64,000 bases of DNA from Enterovirga rhinocerotis. Its GTDB lineage: Bacteria > Pseudomonadota > Alphaproteobacteria > Rhizobiales > Beijerinckiaceae. Within the stretch, counting starts at the first letter, position 1; every line of letters begins with the position of its first letter. Made by a program: the position numbers and the translations under genes. The DNA lies in assembly GCF_004363955.1 (NCBI RefSeq), contig NZ_SNZR01000011.1, forward strand, positions 2,046,001 to 2,110,000, read 5' to 3'. Shown here piece after piece: positions 29,148-38,067 of this stretch. A model generated the notes under the pieces. That model had not been told where the DNA came from. It saw nothing but the letters and a program-made list of their open reading frames with translations, and made no database searches.

Positions 29148-31571
29148 TCAGTTCCGCAGCACCGCGCCGGTGCGCTTCTGGGCAGCCTCGACGATCTTCG
29201 CCGAGACCGCATCGATCTCCGTGTCGGTCAGCGTCTTCTCCATCGGCTGGAGCGTGACGCCGAGCGCAACGGACTTCTTGCCCTCGCCGACGCCGGGACC
29301 CTCGTAGAGATCGAAGACCTCCGTCGCCACGATGAGCTTGCGGTCGACATTGCCGACGGCCTGGACGAGATCGCGGACGGGCACGGCGCTGTCCAGCACG
29401 AAGGCGAAGTCGCGCGAGACCGGCTGGAGACCCGACAGCACGAGCTTCGGCTTCATCTTGGTCGGGCGGTATTTCGGCAGCGGCAGTTCGTCGAGGACGA
29501 TCTCGAAGACGACGGCCGTGCCCTTGATGTCCATCGCGGCCATGACGGCCGGGTGGATCTCGCCGAAATGGCCGACCACGTTCTTGGGCCCGAAGGACAG
29601 CGTGCCGGAGCGACCCGGATGCAGCCAGGACGGGCCGCCCGGCGCAACCATCAGCCCCGCCATCGGCAGGCCGAGCGAGGCGAGAAGCGCCTCGGCATCG
29701 GCCTTCGCATCGAAGACGTCGACGGCGCGCGTCGCCCCGTCCCAATGCCGCCCGCCGCCGGCATGGCGCGCCGTGCCGCGGCGAAGGCCCGCCGCGCGCA
29801 TGGACTGCCCCTCGGGCTCGTCGGTCGCGAAGCACTGGCCGACCTCGAACAGAGCGACGTCGGAGAAGCCGCGATCGGCGTTGCGCCCGGCGGCCTTGAG
29901 GAGGCCCGGAACGAGGCTCGGCCGCATGTCCGAGAGATCGGCGGCGATGGGATTGGCGAGTTGCAGCGCCTTGGCGCCGCCGCCGAAGAGCGTCGCCTCC
30001 TCATGCCCGATGAAGGACCAGGTCACCGCCTCGACCATCCCGCGCGCGGCGAGCTCGCGCTTGGCGCCGGTGGTGCGGCGCTGGAGGACGGTCAGGACCG
30101 GCTTGACGACGCCCGTATCGAGGCGCGGCAGCGGCTGCGCCGTGACGCGGTCGAGCCCGGCGATGCGGATCACCTCCTCGACGAGGTCCGCCTTGCCCTC
30201 GATATCGGGACGCCAGGACGGCGGCAGCACCTTCACCCGGTCGCCCTGCCCCGCGACGGTGAAGCCGAGCTCGGTCAGGATGACCTTGGCCTCGATGCGC
30301 GGCAGGTCGAGCCCCGAGAGACGCTTCACCTCGGTCCAGGGGAAGTCGATGGCGTGGTCGCGCTCCGGGATCTCTCCCGCGAAGGTCATCTCCGACGGCT
30401 CGCCACCGCAGAGGTCGAGGATGAGCTGCGTCGCGAGATCGAGGCCGGGCACCGTGAAGGCCGGGTCGACGCCGCGCTCGAAGCGGTAGCGGGCGTCGGT
30501 GATGATGCCGAGCCGGCGGCCGGTCTGGGCGATGGTGAGGGGGTGCCAGAGCGCGGATTCGACGAGGACGTCGGTCGTGCCCTCGTCGCAGCCCGAATGC
30601 TCCCCGCCCATGATGCCGGCGATGGATTCGGGGCCGTTGGCATCGGCGATGACGACGATCTCCTCGTCGAGCCGATAGGTCCGCCCGTCGAGCGCGAGGA
30701 TCTCCTCGCCGTCCTTCGCCCGCCGGACGGCGAGCCCGCCGGCGACCTTGGCCGCGTCGAAGACGTGGAGCGGGCGGCCCCGGTCGAAGGTCACGAGATT
30801 GGTGATGTCGACGAGGCGATTGATGGGCCGCAGCCCGATCGAGGTCAGCCGTCGCTGCAGCCATTCGGGCGAGGGGCCGTTCTTGACGCCGCGCACGAGC
30901 CGCAGCGCGAAGGCCGGGCAGAGATGCCTGTCCTCGGCCGAGACATCGAGCGTCAGCGGGACGGGGCACGGGAACGTGCCGCGAATCGGCGCGACCGTCT
31001 CGGGCTTCAGCGCGCCGATTCCCGCCGCCGCGAGATCGCGCGCGATTCCGCGGATCGAGGTGCAGTCGGGCCGGTTCGGCGTCAGGTTGATCTCGATGAC
31101 CGGGTCGCCGAGCCCGGCCCACTCGGCATAGGGCTTGCCGACCGGCGCGTCGGCCGGCAGCTCGATGATGCCGTCGTGATCCTCGGAGAGTTCGAGCTCG
31201 GCGGCCGAGCAGAGCATGCCGGCGCTCTCGACGCCGCGCACCTGCACGACGGCCAGCGTCAGGTCCTTGCCCGGGATGTAGGTGCCGGGCGGGGCGAAGA
31301 CGCTCTTCATGCCGGCCCGCGCGTTGGGCGCGCCGCAGACGACCTGGATCGGATCGCCAGAGCCGAGATCGACGCGGCAGACCCGCAGCCGGTCCGCGTT
31401 CGGATGCGGCTCGGCCGAGAGCACCGAGGCGATGACATAGGGCGCGAGCGCCTTCGCCTTGTCCTCGACATGCTCGACCTCGAGCCCGATCCGCGTCAGC
31501 GTCTCGGCGATCTCGTCGAGCGAGGCCACGGTCTCGAGGTGGTCTCGGAGCCAGGAGAGGGTGAGTTTCAT
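29148..31571 (-). CDS. pheT: Phenylalanine--tRNA ligase beta subunit
   Basis: A 807-residue subunit of the (alpha-beta)2 PheRS, responsible for tRNA binding and editing. In order it has an N-terminal [15 protein letters not shown], a tRNA-binding OB domain (residues about 40-150, with [20 protein letters not shown]), B3/B4 editing domains ([20 protein letters not shown]), a B5 domain (about 400-470), the catalytic-like core, and a C-terminal anticodon-binding FDX-ACB domain (about 714-806). The length is normal for a bacterium. Unusually, it is separated from pheS by two small genes, yet all are in one orientation with short gaps. Confidence 0.97.
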   Translation of the reverse strand: MKLTLSWLRDHLETVASLDEIAETLTRIGLEVEHVEDKAKALAPYVIASVLSAEPHPNADRLRVCRVDLGSGDPIQVVCGAPNARAGMKSVFAPPGTYIPGKDLTLAVVQVRGVESAGMLCSAAELELSEDHDGIIELPADAPVGKPYAEWAGLGDPVIEINLTPNRPDCTSIRGIARDLAAAGIGALKPETVAPIRGTFPCPVPLTLDVSAEDRHLCPAFALRLVRGVKNGPSPEWLQRRLTSIGLRPINRLVDITNLVTFDRGRPLHVFDAAKVAGGLAVRRAKDGEEILALDGRTYRLDEEIVVIADANGPESIAGIMGGEHSGCDEGTTDVLVESALWHPLTIAQTGRRLGIITDARYRFERGVDPAFTVPGLDLATQLILDLCGGEPSEMTFAGEIPERDHAIDFPWTEVKRLSGLDLPRIEAKVILTELGFTVAGQGDRVKVLPPSWRPDIEGKADLVEEVIRIAGLDRVTAQPLPRLDTGVVKPVLTVLQRRTTGAKRELAARGMVEAVTWSFIGHEEATLFGGGAKALQLANPIAADLSDMRPSLVPGLLKAAGRNADRGFSDVALFEVGQCFATDEPEGQSMRAAGLRRGTARHAGGGRHWDGATRAVDVFDAKADAEALLASLGLPMAGLMVAPGGPSWLHPGRSGTLSFGPKNVVGHFGEIHPAVMAAMDIKGTAVVFEIVLDELPLPKYRPTKMKPKLVLSGLQPVSRDFAFVLDSAVPVRDLVQAVGNVDRKLIVATEVFDLYEGPGVGEGKKSVALGVTLQPMEKTLTDTEIDAVSAKIVEAAQKRTGAVLRN

Positions 31572-31584
31572 GATGCTGGGCGTT

Positions 31585-32058
31585 TCAGGTCGGCCTGGGC
31601 CTGGAGATCAAGAGGACGGCCATCGCGAGGCGCTGGTCATCGTTCAGCAAATCGAGGGCGAAGAGAACTCTGTCCGCCAATTCGAGTAGCGTTCTGGTCT
31701 GCTCGTCGGAGAGCGTATCGGCGGTGCCGGGCCGATAATCCGCTTTGTGACGGCCGATCTGCAGATCGGCGAAGTTGCCCCCGATCTGCTCCATCCACGG
31801 CGAGATGTCCCGGACTTTCGCGCTCGTCAGGTGCTTGCGCGCCGAATTGTGCTCGACCGTCCGATAGATGGCCTCGCGATGGGCAGCGTCGCGCGTACCC
31901 ACCAGACTATCCGCGCAGACCCGGCAGATCGCGTGAAAGACCGCGTAATATGCCGTGCTGACGGCGCGTCGCCGACGGGCCTCCGTCGTCGTCGGATCGA
32001 CGTCGACGAGAAGGTCGCGAGCGACCCGCATCAGGCTGTCTTCCAAGTCGTCGGACAT
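31585..32058 (-). CDS. HEPN-like protein inserted between pheS and pheT
   Basis: A 157-residue, all-helical protein. [20 protein letters not shown] and [15 protein letters not shown] are typical landmarks of HEPN-fold proteins, which include toxin RNases and their relatives. The RNase R-x4-6-H signature is not clearly present, so catalytic activity is uncertain. It starts eight bases after a 90-residue gene and ends 13 bases before pheT, which makes a pair transcribed with the synthetase. A toxin-antitoxin or tRNA-related role is possible, but the partner is not an MNT nucleotidyltransferase. Confidence 0.8.
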   Translation of the reverse strand: MSDDLEDSLMRVARDLLVDVDPTTTEARRRRAVSTAYYAVFHAICRVCADSLVGTRDAAHREAIYRTVEHNSARKHLTSAKVRDISPWMEQIGGNFADLQIGRHKADYRPGTADTLSDEQTRTLLELADRVLFALDLLNDDQRLAMAVLLISRPRPT

Positions 32059-32066
32059 GGGAGACG

Positions 32067-32336
32067 TCAGGCCCTCGCGCGAGCGTATTGCACGTCGAAA
32101 TACGGAAACCTCGCCTCGCCCGCCTCCCGAAGACGCGCGCGGAATGCGGCCAGACCGTCCCCCAGAACCGCGCCCGGCACGATCGGGCTGCCGGCGACGA
32201 AATGCGCTCGGACGAAAAGAGCCGGATCGCCCAGATCGTCCTCACCGCTCGTCACGTCTGCACGCACAAAGCCATAAGGGCTCAGCAAGGCATTCAATGC
32301 CTCGTTGGCGATCCGTTCGATCTCCTGGTCAGTCAT
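32067..32336 (-). CDS. Small hypothetical protein upstream of the HEPN-like gene
   Basis: An 89-residue protein starting MTDQEIERIANEALNALLSP and containing GFVRADVTSGEDDLGDPALF and FRARLREAGEARFPYFDVQY. It has an N-terminal helix and a mixed alpha/beta remainder; I do not recognise the family. The ATG at 32336 is 6 bases after the pheS stop; an in-frame GTG at 32342 adds two codons. Its position as the first member of a two-gene cassette with the HEPN-like gene suggests the two act together, possibly as antitoxin and toxin. Confidence 0.7.
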   Translation of the reverse strand: MTDQEIERIANEALNALLSPYGFVRADVTSGEDDLGDPALFVRAHFVAGSPIVPGAVLGDGLAAFRARLREAGEARFPYFDVQYARARA

Positions 32337-32342
32337 GACCAC

Positions 32343-33431
32343 TCACCCCGTCAGCCCGCCGGCGAGCGTCGGCATGTCGAGCGGGCGGAAGCCGTAATGG
32401 TCGAGCCAGCGGACATCCGCGTCGAAGAAGGCGCGCAGGTCCGGCATGCCGTATTTCAGCATGGCGATGCGGTCGATGCCCATGCCCCAGGCGAAGCCCT
32501 GGACCTGGTCCGGATCGAGGCCGCAATTCCGCAGCACGTTCGGATGCACCATGCCGCAGCCGAGAATCTCGAGCCAGTCCGTCCCCTCGCCGAAGCGGAT
32601 CTCGTCGCCGCGGCGCGAGCACTGGATGTCGACCTCGGCCGACGGCTCGGTGAAGGGGAAGAAGGACGGACGGAACCGCATCTTCACCTCGTCCACCTCG
32701 AAGAAGGCGCGGCAGAACTCCTCCAGCACCCAGCGCATGTTGGCGATGGTGGCCTTGTCGTCGATGACGAGCCCCTCGACCTGATGGAACATCGGCGTGT
32801 GGGTCTGGTCGGAATCGTGCCGGTAGGTCCGGCCCGGGATGATGACGCGGATCGGGGGCGCCTTCGCCCGCATGGTCCTGATCTGGACGGGCGAGGTGTG
32901 GGTGCGAAGGACCTTCCGCCGCCCGAGATGGTCGGGCTGCAGGAAGAAGGTGTCGTGCATCTCCCGCGCGGGATGGCCCTCGGGGAAGTTGAGCGCGGTG
33001 AAGTTGAGCTCGTCCGTCTCGATATCCGGCCCCTCGGCCACCGAGAAACCCATATCGGCGAAGATCGCCGTGATCTCGTCGACCACCTGGCTGATCGGAT
33101 GGATGCGACCGGAAACCTCCGGCGCACGGCGCACGGGAAGGCTCACGTCGACGCGCTCGGAGGCGAGCCTCGCCGCGAGGGCAGCGGAGCGCAGCGTCTC
33201 GCGCTTCGCCTCGATGGCACCCTGCACGACGTCCCGGAGGCCGTTGATCAGCGGCCCCTGCACACGGCGCTCCTCCGGCGTCATGCGCCCGAGCGTCTTC
33301 AGCAGTTCCGAGATCGCGCCCTTCTTGCCGAGCGCCCCCACCCGAACACCTTCGAGCGCGGCCTCGTCGGTCGCGCGCTCGATCTCCTGCCGGATCGACT
33401 CCTCAAGCGGTCCGATTGCCGCCTCAGCCAT
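32343..33431 (-). CDS. pheS: Phenylalanine--tRNA ligase alpha subunit
   Basis: A 362-residue catalytic subunit of PheRS that forms phenylalanyl-adenylate and charges tRNA-Phe. The N-terminal coiled coil (about 1-100) is followed by the class II core. Motif 2 shows [13 protein letters not shown] and [13 protein letters not shown]-like [22 protein letters not shown]. Motif 3 is [20 protein letters not shown]. The Phe-pocket region [19 protein letters not shown] is present. The ATG has an AAGGTGA ribosome site. It is the first gene of the leftward six-gene operon. Confidence 0.97.
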   Translation of the reverse strand: MAEAAIGPLEESIRQEIERATDEAALEGVRVGALGKKGAISELLKTLGRMTPEERRVQGPLINGLRDVVQGAIEAKRETLRSAALAARLASERVDVSLPVRRAPEVSGRIHPISQVVDEITAIFADMGFSVAEGPDIETDELNFTALNFPEGHPAREMHDTFFLQPDHLGRRKVLRTHTSPVQIRTMRAKAPPIRVIIPGRTYRHDSDQTHTPMFHQVEGLVIDDKATIANMRWVLEEFCRAFFEVDEVKMRFRPSFFPFTEPSAEVDIQCSRRGDEIRFGEGTDWLEILGCGMVHPNVLRNCGLDPDQVQGFAWGMGIDRIAMLKYGMPDLRAFFDADVRWLDHYGFRPLDMPTLAGGLTG

Positions 33432-33908
33432 TCGCCATCACCTTATTAGAAGGCGCGGCTTCTGGCACGGGTTTCAAAGGCTGTCGAGGAGCCACGCCGT
33501 CCTGCAGCCTGAACCGCGGCGCGTGCCAGACCGGAATCGGCGGTCGAGAATCGGATGGTCGACGCGCGGCGAGGACCGATCGCCACCGTCGTTCTCCAGC
33601 GAACCTGACCCGTATGTGAACTGTTCCGAGGCGGACCAGTCCCATCGGTCCACGACGAATGCGGAGATGCCCGGACGATGAGCGGGACCTTCACTCCGCG
33701 GCACGGACTTTGCGTTGACGCTCTAGACATCCGGCGAAAGGACGTCGTTTCCGACCGCCGGACCATTGTGGCGTCGGGCCGCTGCGGGTGCCTCCGAATC
33801 CAAAATTGACCTTGGTCGCGATTGACTACCGGTTGGGGCCGTGCTGCATACCGCCCCCGAGCCAGACGCAGAACTCGTCGTCGGGGGAAACGCCGGAACA
33901 AGGTCGGA
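33432..33908. other. Divergent intergenic region between pheS and the Liv-type operon
   Basis: These 477 bases hold the start regions of pheS (leftward) and the ABC operon (rightward). The open frames inside it have no ribosome sites or family resemblance. Apart from the promoter candidate listed separately I see no strong repeats, leader peptide or T-box-like structure. Confidence 0.5.
33822..33850 (+). promoter_or_regulatory. Candidate sigma-70 promoter of the Liv-type operon
   Basis: TTGACT (33822-33827) and TGCATA (33845-33850) are separated by 17 bases, about 60 bases before the first ATG. The -35 matches 5/6 of the consensus and the -10 is weak. Another TTGACC at 33806 lies just upstream. 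Prediction only. Confidence 0.4.
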
Positions 33909-34667
33909 ATGTCGGACGATTACATCCTTACAACGCAGGGCCTGGGCAAGGATTTCAAGGGCTTCACAGCCGTTGGAAACGTCGACCTCAAGGTCAGACG
34001 CGGGTCGATCCATGCCCTGATCGGTCCTAACGGGGCAGGCAAGACGACCTGCTTCAACCTGCTGACGAAGTTCCTGCCGCAATCGCGCGGGACGATGACG
34101 TACAAGGGGAAGGACATTTCCCACATGAAGCCGGCGGACGTCGCCCGGCTCGGTCTTGTGCGCTCCTTCCAGATTTCGGCGGTATTCGGTCACTTGACCG
34201 TGCTCGAGAACGTGCGGATCGCGCTTCAGCGCCGCCGTCGGGGCGATTGCTTCGACTTCTGGCGTTCGGAATCCCTGCTGTCGCAGCTCGACGACGAGGC
34301 GCGCAGCCTGATCGAGGCGGTGGGCCTGAAGGAGTTCGAAACCACCCTCGCGACCGAGCTTTCCTACGGCCGGAAGCGCGCGCTCGAGATCGCGACGACG
34401 CTCGCTCTCGATCCGGAGATGCTGCTGCTCGACGAACCGATGGCCGGCATGGCGCATGAGGACGTCGACCGTACGGCGGCCCTGATCAAGCGCGTCTCCG
34501 CCAATCGCACCATTCTGATGGTCGAGCACAACCTGTCGGTCGTGGCCAACCTGTCCGACACCATCACGGTCCTGGCGCGCGGAAACGTGCTGGCCGAAGG
34601 GAACTACGAAACCGTGTCCAAAGATCCCCGGGTGATCGAAGCCTATATCGGAGCCGGTCATGGCTGA
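33909..34667 (+). CDS. livG: Branched-chain-amino-acid-type ABC transporter ATPase (LivG-like)
   Basis: A 252-residue ABC ATPase. Walker A is GPNGAGKTT, the signature is LSYGRKRALEIA (the usual Gln is replaced), Walker B is MLLLDEPMAGM, and the H-loop is in MVEHNL. The DEPMAGM segment and the loop AVFGHLTVLENVRIAL are LivG landmarks. The open frame runs 29 codons further upstream but without a ribosome site; MSDDYILTTQGLGKDF is the family start. It overlaps the next gene by eight bases and opens a six-gene operon for a complete importer. Confidence 0.93.
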   Translation: MSDDYILTTQGLGKDFKGFTAVGNVDLKVRRGSIHALIGPNGAGKTTCFNLLTKFLPQSRGTMTYKGKDISHMKPADVARLGLVRSFQISAVFGHLTVLENVRIALQRRRRGDCFDFWRSESLLSQLDDEARSLIEAVGLKEFETTLATELSYGRKRALEIATTLALDPEMLLLDEPMAGMAHEDVDRTAALIKRVSANRTILMVEHNLSVVANLSDTITVLARGNVLAEGNYETVSKDPRVIEAYIGAGHG

Positions 34668-35406
34668 AGCCGCCCTCGCAACCCGCCCCGGCGCAGCGCG
34701 CGCCACCGCTCCCCTCCTCAAGGTCGAGGGCCTCGAAGCCTGGTACGGCGAGAGCCACGTTCTGCATGGCATGAGCTTCGACGTCCGCCAGGGCGAGGTC
34801 ATCACGCTTCTCGGCCGTAACGGCGCGGGCAAGACGACGACCATGAAGTCGATCATCGGCATCATGGGCAAGCGGACCGGATCGATCGTCTTCGACGGCA
34901 CCGAGACGATCAAGATGCCGTCGCGCCTCATCGCGAAGCTCGGCGTCGCGTTCGTTCCCGAGGAGCGCGGCATTTTCTCGAGCCTGTCGGTGATCGAGAA
35001 CCTGATGCTGCCCCCGCAGATCAAGCCGGGCGGCCTGTCCCTCGACCAGATCTACGACCTCTTCCCGAACCTCAAGGAGCGCTCGGGCAGCCAGGGCACC
35101 AAGCTGTCGGGCGGTGAGCAGCAGATGCTGTCGATCGCCCGCATCCTGCGGACCGGTGCCAAGTTCCTGCTGCTGGACGAGCCGACGGAGGGCCTCGCTC
35201 CCGTCATCATCCAGCAGATCGGGGCGACCATTCAGCGCCTGAAGAACGACGGCTTCACCATCATCCTGGTGGAGCAGAACTTCCGCTTCGCGCAGACGGT
35301 CGCCGACCGGCACTACGTGGTCGAGCAGGGACGGATCATCGATATGATCCCGAACGAAGAAATGGATGCAAGCGTCGATAAGCTGCACCGCTATCTCGGC
35401 GTCTGA
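34660..35406 (+). CDS. livF: Branched-chain-amino-acid-type ABC transporter ATPase (LivF-like)
   Basis: A 248-residue ABC ATPase, the second nucleotide-binding subunit of the importer. Walker A is GRNGAGKTTTM, the signature is LSGGEQQMLSIARIL, and Walker B is LLLDEPTEGLAPVI, the last being the LivF hallmark. An N-terminal extension of about 20 residues precedes LLKVEGLEAWYGESHVLHG. It starts inside the LivG stop region (eight-base overlap), so the two ATPases are coupled. Confidence 0.94.
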   Translation: MAEAALATRPGAARATAPLLKVEGLEAWYGESHVLHGMSFDVRQGEVITLLGRNGAGKTTTMKSIIGIMGKRTGSIVFDGTETIKMPSRLIAKLGVAFVPEERGIFSSLSVIENLMLPPQIKPGGLSLDQIYDLFPNLKERSGSQGTKLSGGEQQMLSIARILRTGAKFLLLDEPTEGLAPVIIQQIGATIQRLKNDGFTIILVEQNFRFAQTVADRHYVVEQGRIIDMIPNEEMDASVDKLHRYLGV

Positions 35407-35464
35407 GCGCGCCGAGAGACCAAACTAAGAAAACACGAGGGTGTGAAACAGCGGAGGATCAGGC

Positions 35465-36667
35465 ATGAGAAAGACGGCAACAGCCTTGGCCGTGGCGGGA
35501 CTCTTGATGGGTGCCGGCACGGCCCAGGCGCAGATTTCGGTGAAGCTGGGCGTGCTGAACGATCGCTCGGGTGTCTATTCCGATCTTGGCGGAGAAGGTT
35601 CCGTCGTGGCCGCGCGCATGGCTGTCGAGGACTTCAAGGCCGAGTCGAAGGGCATCAAGGTCGAGATCGTCTCGGCCGACCATCAGAACAAGCCCGATAT
35701 CGGCGCCTCGATCACGCGCAAGTGGTACGATCAGGACAACGTTGACGTGATCCTCGACGTCCCGACCTCGTCGGTCGCCCTGGCCGTCGCCCAGATCACC
35801 AAGGAAAAGAACAAGGTCCATCTGAATTCCGGAGCGGCGACGTCCGACCTCACCGGTCCCGCCTGCACGGCCAACACCCTGCACTGGGCATACGACACCG
35901 TTCAGCTCGCCAACGTCACGGGTGGGGCGATGGTCCGGCAGGGCGGCGACAGCTGGTACTTCCTGACGGCCGACTACGCCTTCGGTCACGCGCTCGAGCG
36001 CGACACGTCCGCCGTGGTGAAGAAGAACGGCGGCAAGGTGATCGGCACCGTCAGGACGCCGTTCCCGAGCAGCGACTTCTCCTCCTTCCTCCTCCAGGCG
36101 CAGGCCTCGAAGGCGAAGGTGATCGGGCTTGCGAATGCCGGTGGCGACACCGTCAACGCGATCAAGCAGGCCTCGGAGTTCGGGATCACGCAGGGCGGTC
36201 AGAAGCTCGGCGGGCTCCTCGTCTTCGTGAACGACATCAAGGCGCTCGGCCTGAAAGTCGCGCAGGGGCTGAACTTCAGCGAGACCTTCTACTGGGACTA
36301 CAACGACTCGACGCGTGCCTGGTCGAAGCGCTTCATGGGCCACATGAACCGTGCGCCCAACATGACCAATGCCGGCGTCTATTCCAGCGTCCTGCATTAC
36401 CTGCGGGGCGTCGAGGCCACCAAGAGCAAGGACCCGGCCAAGGTGATCGGCTGGATGAAGGCCAATCCCTTCGAGGACGCCGTCTTCGGGAAGGGCTATG
36501 TCCGCGAGGACGGGCGCGTGATGATCGACGCCTTCCTGCTGGAAGTGAAGAAGCCCGAAGAATCCAAGGGCGAGTGGGACCTCTTGAAAGTCGTGACGAA
36601 GGTCCCGGCCGACCAGGCGTTCCGGCCCATGTCCGAGGGGAATTGCCCTCTCGTCAAGAAGAACTGA
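35465..36667 (+). CDS. ABC transporter substrate-binding protein, Leu/Ile/Val family, copy 1
   Basis: A 400-residue periplasmic binding protein (type 1 fold) with a signal peptide ending AQAQ. The mature start ISVKLGVLNDRSGVYSDLGG and later ADYAFGHALERDTSAVVKKN are family landmarks. It is about two-thirds identical by eye to the next gene, so the pair arose by tandem duplication. The ligand is not known. Members of this branch with VLNDxSGxY openings include aromatic-acid binders as well as amino-acid binders. A GGAGG ribosome site precedes the ATG, and a perfect hairpin follows the gene. Confidence 0.92.
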   Translation: MRKTATALAVAGLLMGAGTAQAQISVKLGVLNDRSGVYSDLGGEGSVVAARMAVEDFKAESKGIKVEIVSADHQNKPDIGASITRKWYDQDNVDVILDVPTSSVALAVAQITKEKNKVHLNSGAATSDLTGPACTANTLHWAYDTVQLANVTGGAMVRQGGDSWYFLTADYAFGHALERDTSAVVKKNGGKVIGTVRTPFPSSDFSSFLLQAQASKAKVIGLANAGGDTVNAIKQASEFGITQGGQKLGGLLVFVNDIKALGLKVAQGLNFSETFYWDYNDSTRAWSKRFMGHMNRAPNMTNAGVYSSVLHYLRGVEATKSKDPAKVIGWMKANPFEDAVFGKGYVREDGRVMIDAFLLEVKKPEESKGEWDLLKVVTKVPADQAFRPMSEGNCPLVKKN

Positions 36668-36724
36668 CCCGACCATCGGGAAGCACGGGCGGGACTCGAC
36701 GGCACCTTGCTCCGACAACATAAC

Positions 36725-36748
36725 CCGGCGATCCGGAAGGATCGCCGG
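36725..36748 (+). promoter_or_regulatory. Intercistronic hairpin after binding-protein gene 1
   Basis: A perfect 10-bp stem CCGGCGATCC / GGATCGCCGG with a GGAA loop lies 58 bases after the first binding-protein stop and 16 bases before the next start. It has no T run, so it is more likely an RNA-stabilising or processing element than a terminator. Confidence 0.65.
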
Positions 36749-36763
36749 CCCACAGCGAGACTG

Positions 36764-37972
36764 ATGACGATGAAACGCAAGACCCTGACGGCCGCCGTCG
36801 CCGTCACCGCCCTCCTGGCCGGCGGCTCCGCCTTCGCGCAGGTCCCCGTCAAGCTCGGGGTCCTGAACGACATGTCGGGCCTCTATGCCGACATCTCGGG
36901 GCCCGGCTCGGTGGTGGCCGCGAGGCTTGCCGTCGAGGATTTCAAGCCCGAATCGAAGGGCATCAAGGTCGAGATCGTCTCGGCCGACCACCAGAACAAG
37001 CCGGATGTCGGATCGACGATCGCCCGCAAATGGTACGATCAGGACGGCGTCGACGTGATCCTGGACGTCACGACCTCCTCGGTCGCGCTCGCGGTCAGCG
37101 ACGTCACCAAGGAGAAGAACAAGATCTTCATGATCTCCGGGGGCGGCACCTCCGACCTGACCGGCGCCAAGTGCACGGCGAACAACGTGCACTGGACCTA
37201 TGACACCTGGGCGCTCGCCAACGGCACCGGCTCGGCCGTGACCAAGGCGGGCGGCGACAGCTGGTTCATGCTCACGGCGGACTACGCCTTCGGCGCCGCG
37301 CTGGACCGCGACACCAGCGAGGCCGTCAAGAAGGCTGGCGGCAAGATCGTCGGCAGCGTCAAGCATCCGCTCTCCACCGCGGATTTCTCGTCCTTCCTGC
37401 TTCAGGCCCAGGCCTCGAAGGCCAAGGTCATCGGCATGGCCAATGCCGGGTCCGACACCATCAACACGATCAAGCAGGCGGCCGAGTTCGGGATCACCCA
37501 ATCGGGCCAATCGCTCGCGGGCCTCCTGATCTTCTCGTCGGACGTGAAGTCGCTCGGTCTCCAGGCCGCTCAAGGCCTCAAGCTGACCGAAGCCTTCTAC
37601 TGGGACCAGACGGACGCCACGCGCGCGTTCTCCAAGCGTTTCGCAGCCGCCTTCGGCGGCAAGATGCCGACCAGTGCCCAGGCGGGCGTCTATTCGAGCG
37701 TCCTGCATTACCTCAAGGCCGTCGAGGCCCTGAAGGACAAGGACACGACGAAGGTCATGGCGAAGATGAAGGAGCTGCCGATCGACGACGCCCTCTTCGG
37801 CAAGGGCTCGATCCGCGTCGATGGCCGCGCCATTCACCCCATGTACCTCTACGAGGTGAAGAAGCCCGAGGAATCGAAGGGCGAGTGGGACATGTACAAG
37901 GTGGTCGCCACCATCCCGACCGAGGAGGCCTTCCGCCCCCTCAAGGATGGCGGCTGCCCGCTGGTTAAGTGA
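36764..37972 (+). CDS. ABC transporter substrate-binding protein, Leu/Ile/Val family, copy 2
   Basis: A 402-residue paralogue of the preceding gene, with its own signal peptide (MTMKRKTLTAAVAVTALLAG, cleavage near AFAQ). The mature part VPVKLGVLNDMSGLYADISG, SADHQNKPDVG, ADYAFGAALDRDTSEAVKKA and EEFGITQ-like AEFGITQSGQSLAGLL follow copy 1 closely. Differences cluster in ligand-lobe loops (ISGGGTSDLTGAKC here, NSGAATSDLTGPAC in copy 1), so the two may bind different compounds for the same permease. ATG at 36770 is an alternative start. Confidence 0.92.
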   Translation: MTMKRKTLTAAVAVTALLAGGSAFAQVPVKLGVLNDMSGLYADISGPGSVVAARLAVEDFKPESKGIKVEIVSADHQNKPDVGSTIARKWYDQDGVDVILDVTTSSVALAVSDVTKEKNKIFMISGGGTSDLTGAKCTANNVHWTYDTWALANGTGSAVTKAGGDSWFMLTADYAFGAALDRDTSEAVKKAGGKIVGSVKHPLSTADFSSFLLQAQASKAKVIGMANAGSDTINTIKQAAEFGITQSGQSLAGLLIFSSDVKSLGLQAAQGLKLTEAFYWDQTDATRAFSKRFAAAFGGKMPTSAQAGVYSSVLHYLKAVEALKDKDTTKVMAKMKELPIDDALFGKGSIRVDGRAIHPMYLYEVKKPEESKGEWDMYKVVATIPTEEAFRPLKDGGCPLVK

Positions 37973-38010
37973 CCTGCTTCACGCACCGCGCCGCACGCGC
38001 ATAAGACAAT

Positions 38011-38034
38011 GACCTCTCCTTCATCGGAGAGGTC
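38011..38034 (+). promoter_or_regulatory. Intercistronic hairpin after binding-protein gene 2
   Basis: A perfect 9-bp stem GACCTCTCC / GGAGAGGTC with a TTCATC loop lies 38 bases past the second binding-protein stop and 33 bases before the permease start. It is not followed by Ts. It occupies the same relative position as the hairpin after copy 1. Confidence 0.65.
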
Positions 38035-38067
38035 GATCCGGGAAATGCCCCAAAGGCCAGCCATCAC

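Noticed and set aside
29121-31961. 946-codon open frame opposite pheT
   Set aside because: pheT is certain; the antisense frame has no recognisable domain and overlaps four genes.
33446-33901. 151-codon frame between pheS and livG
   Set aside because: No start site, family resemblance or coding-like amino-acid composition; it covers the promoter region.
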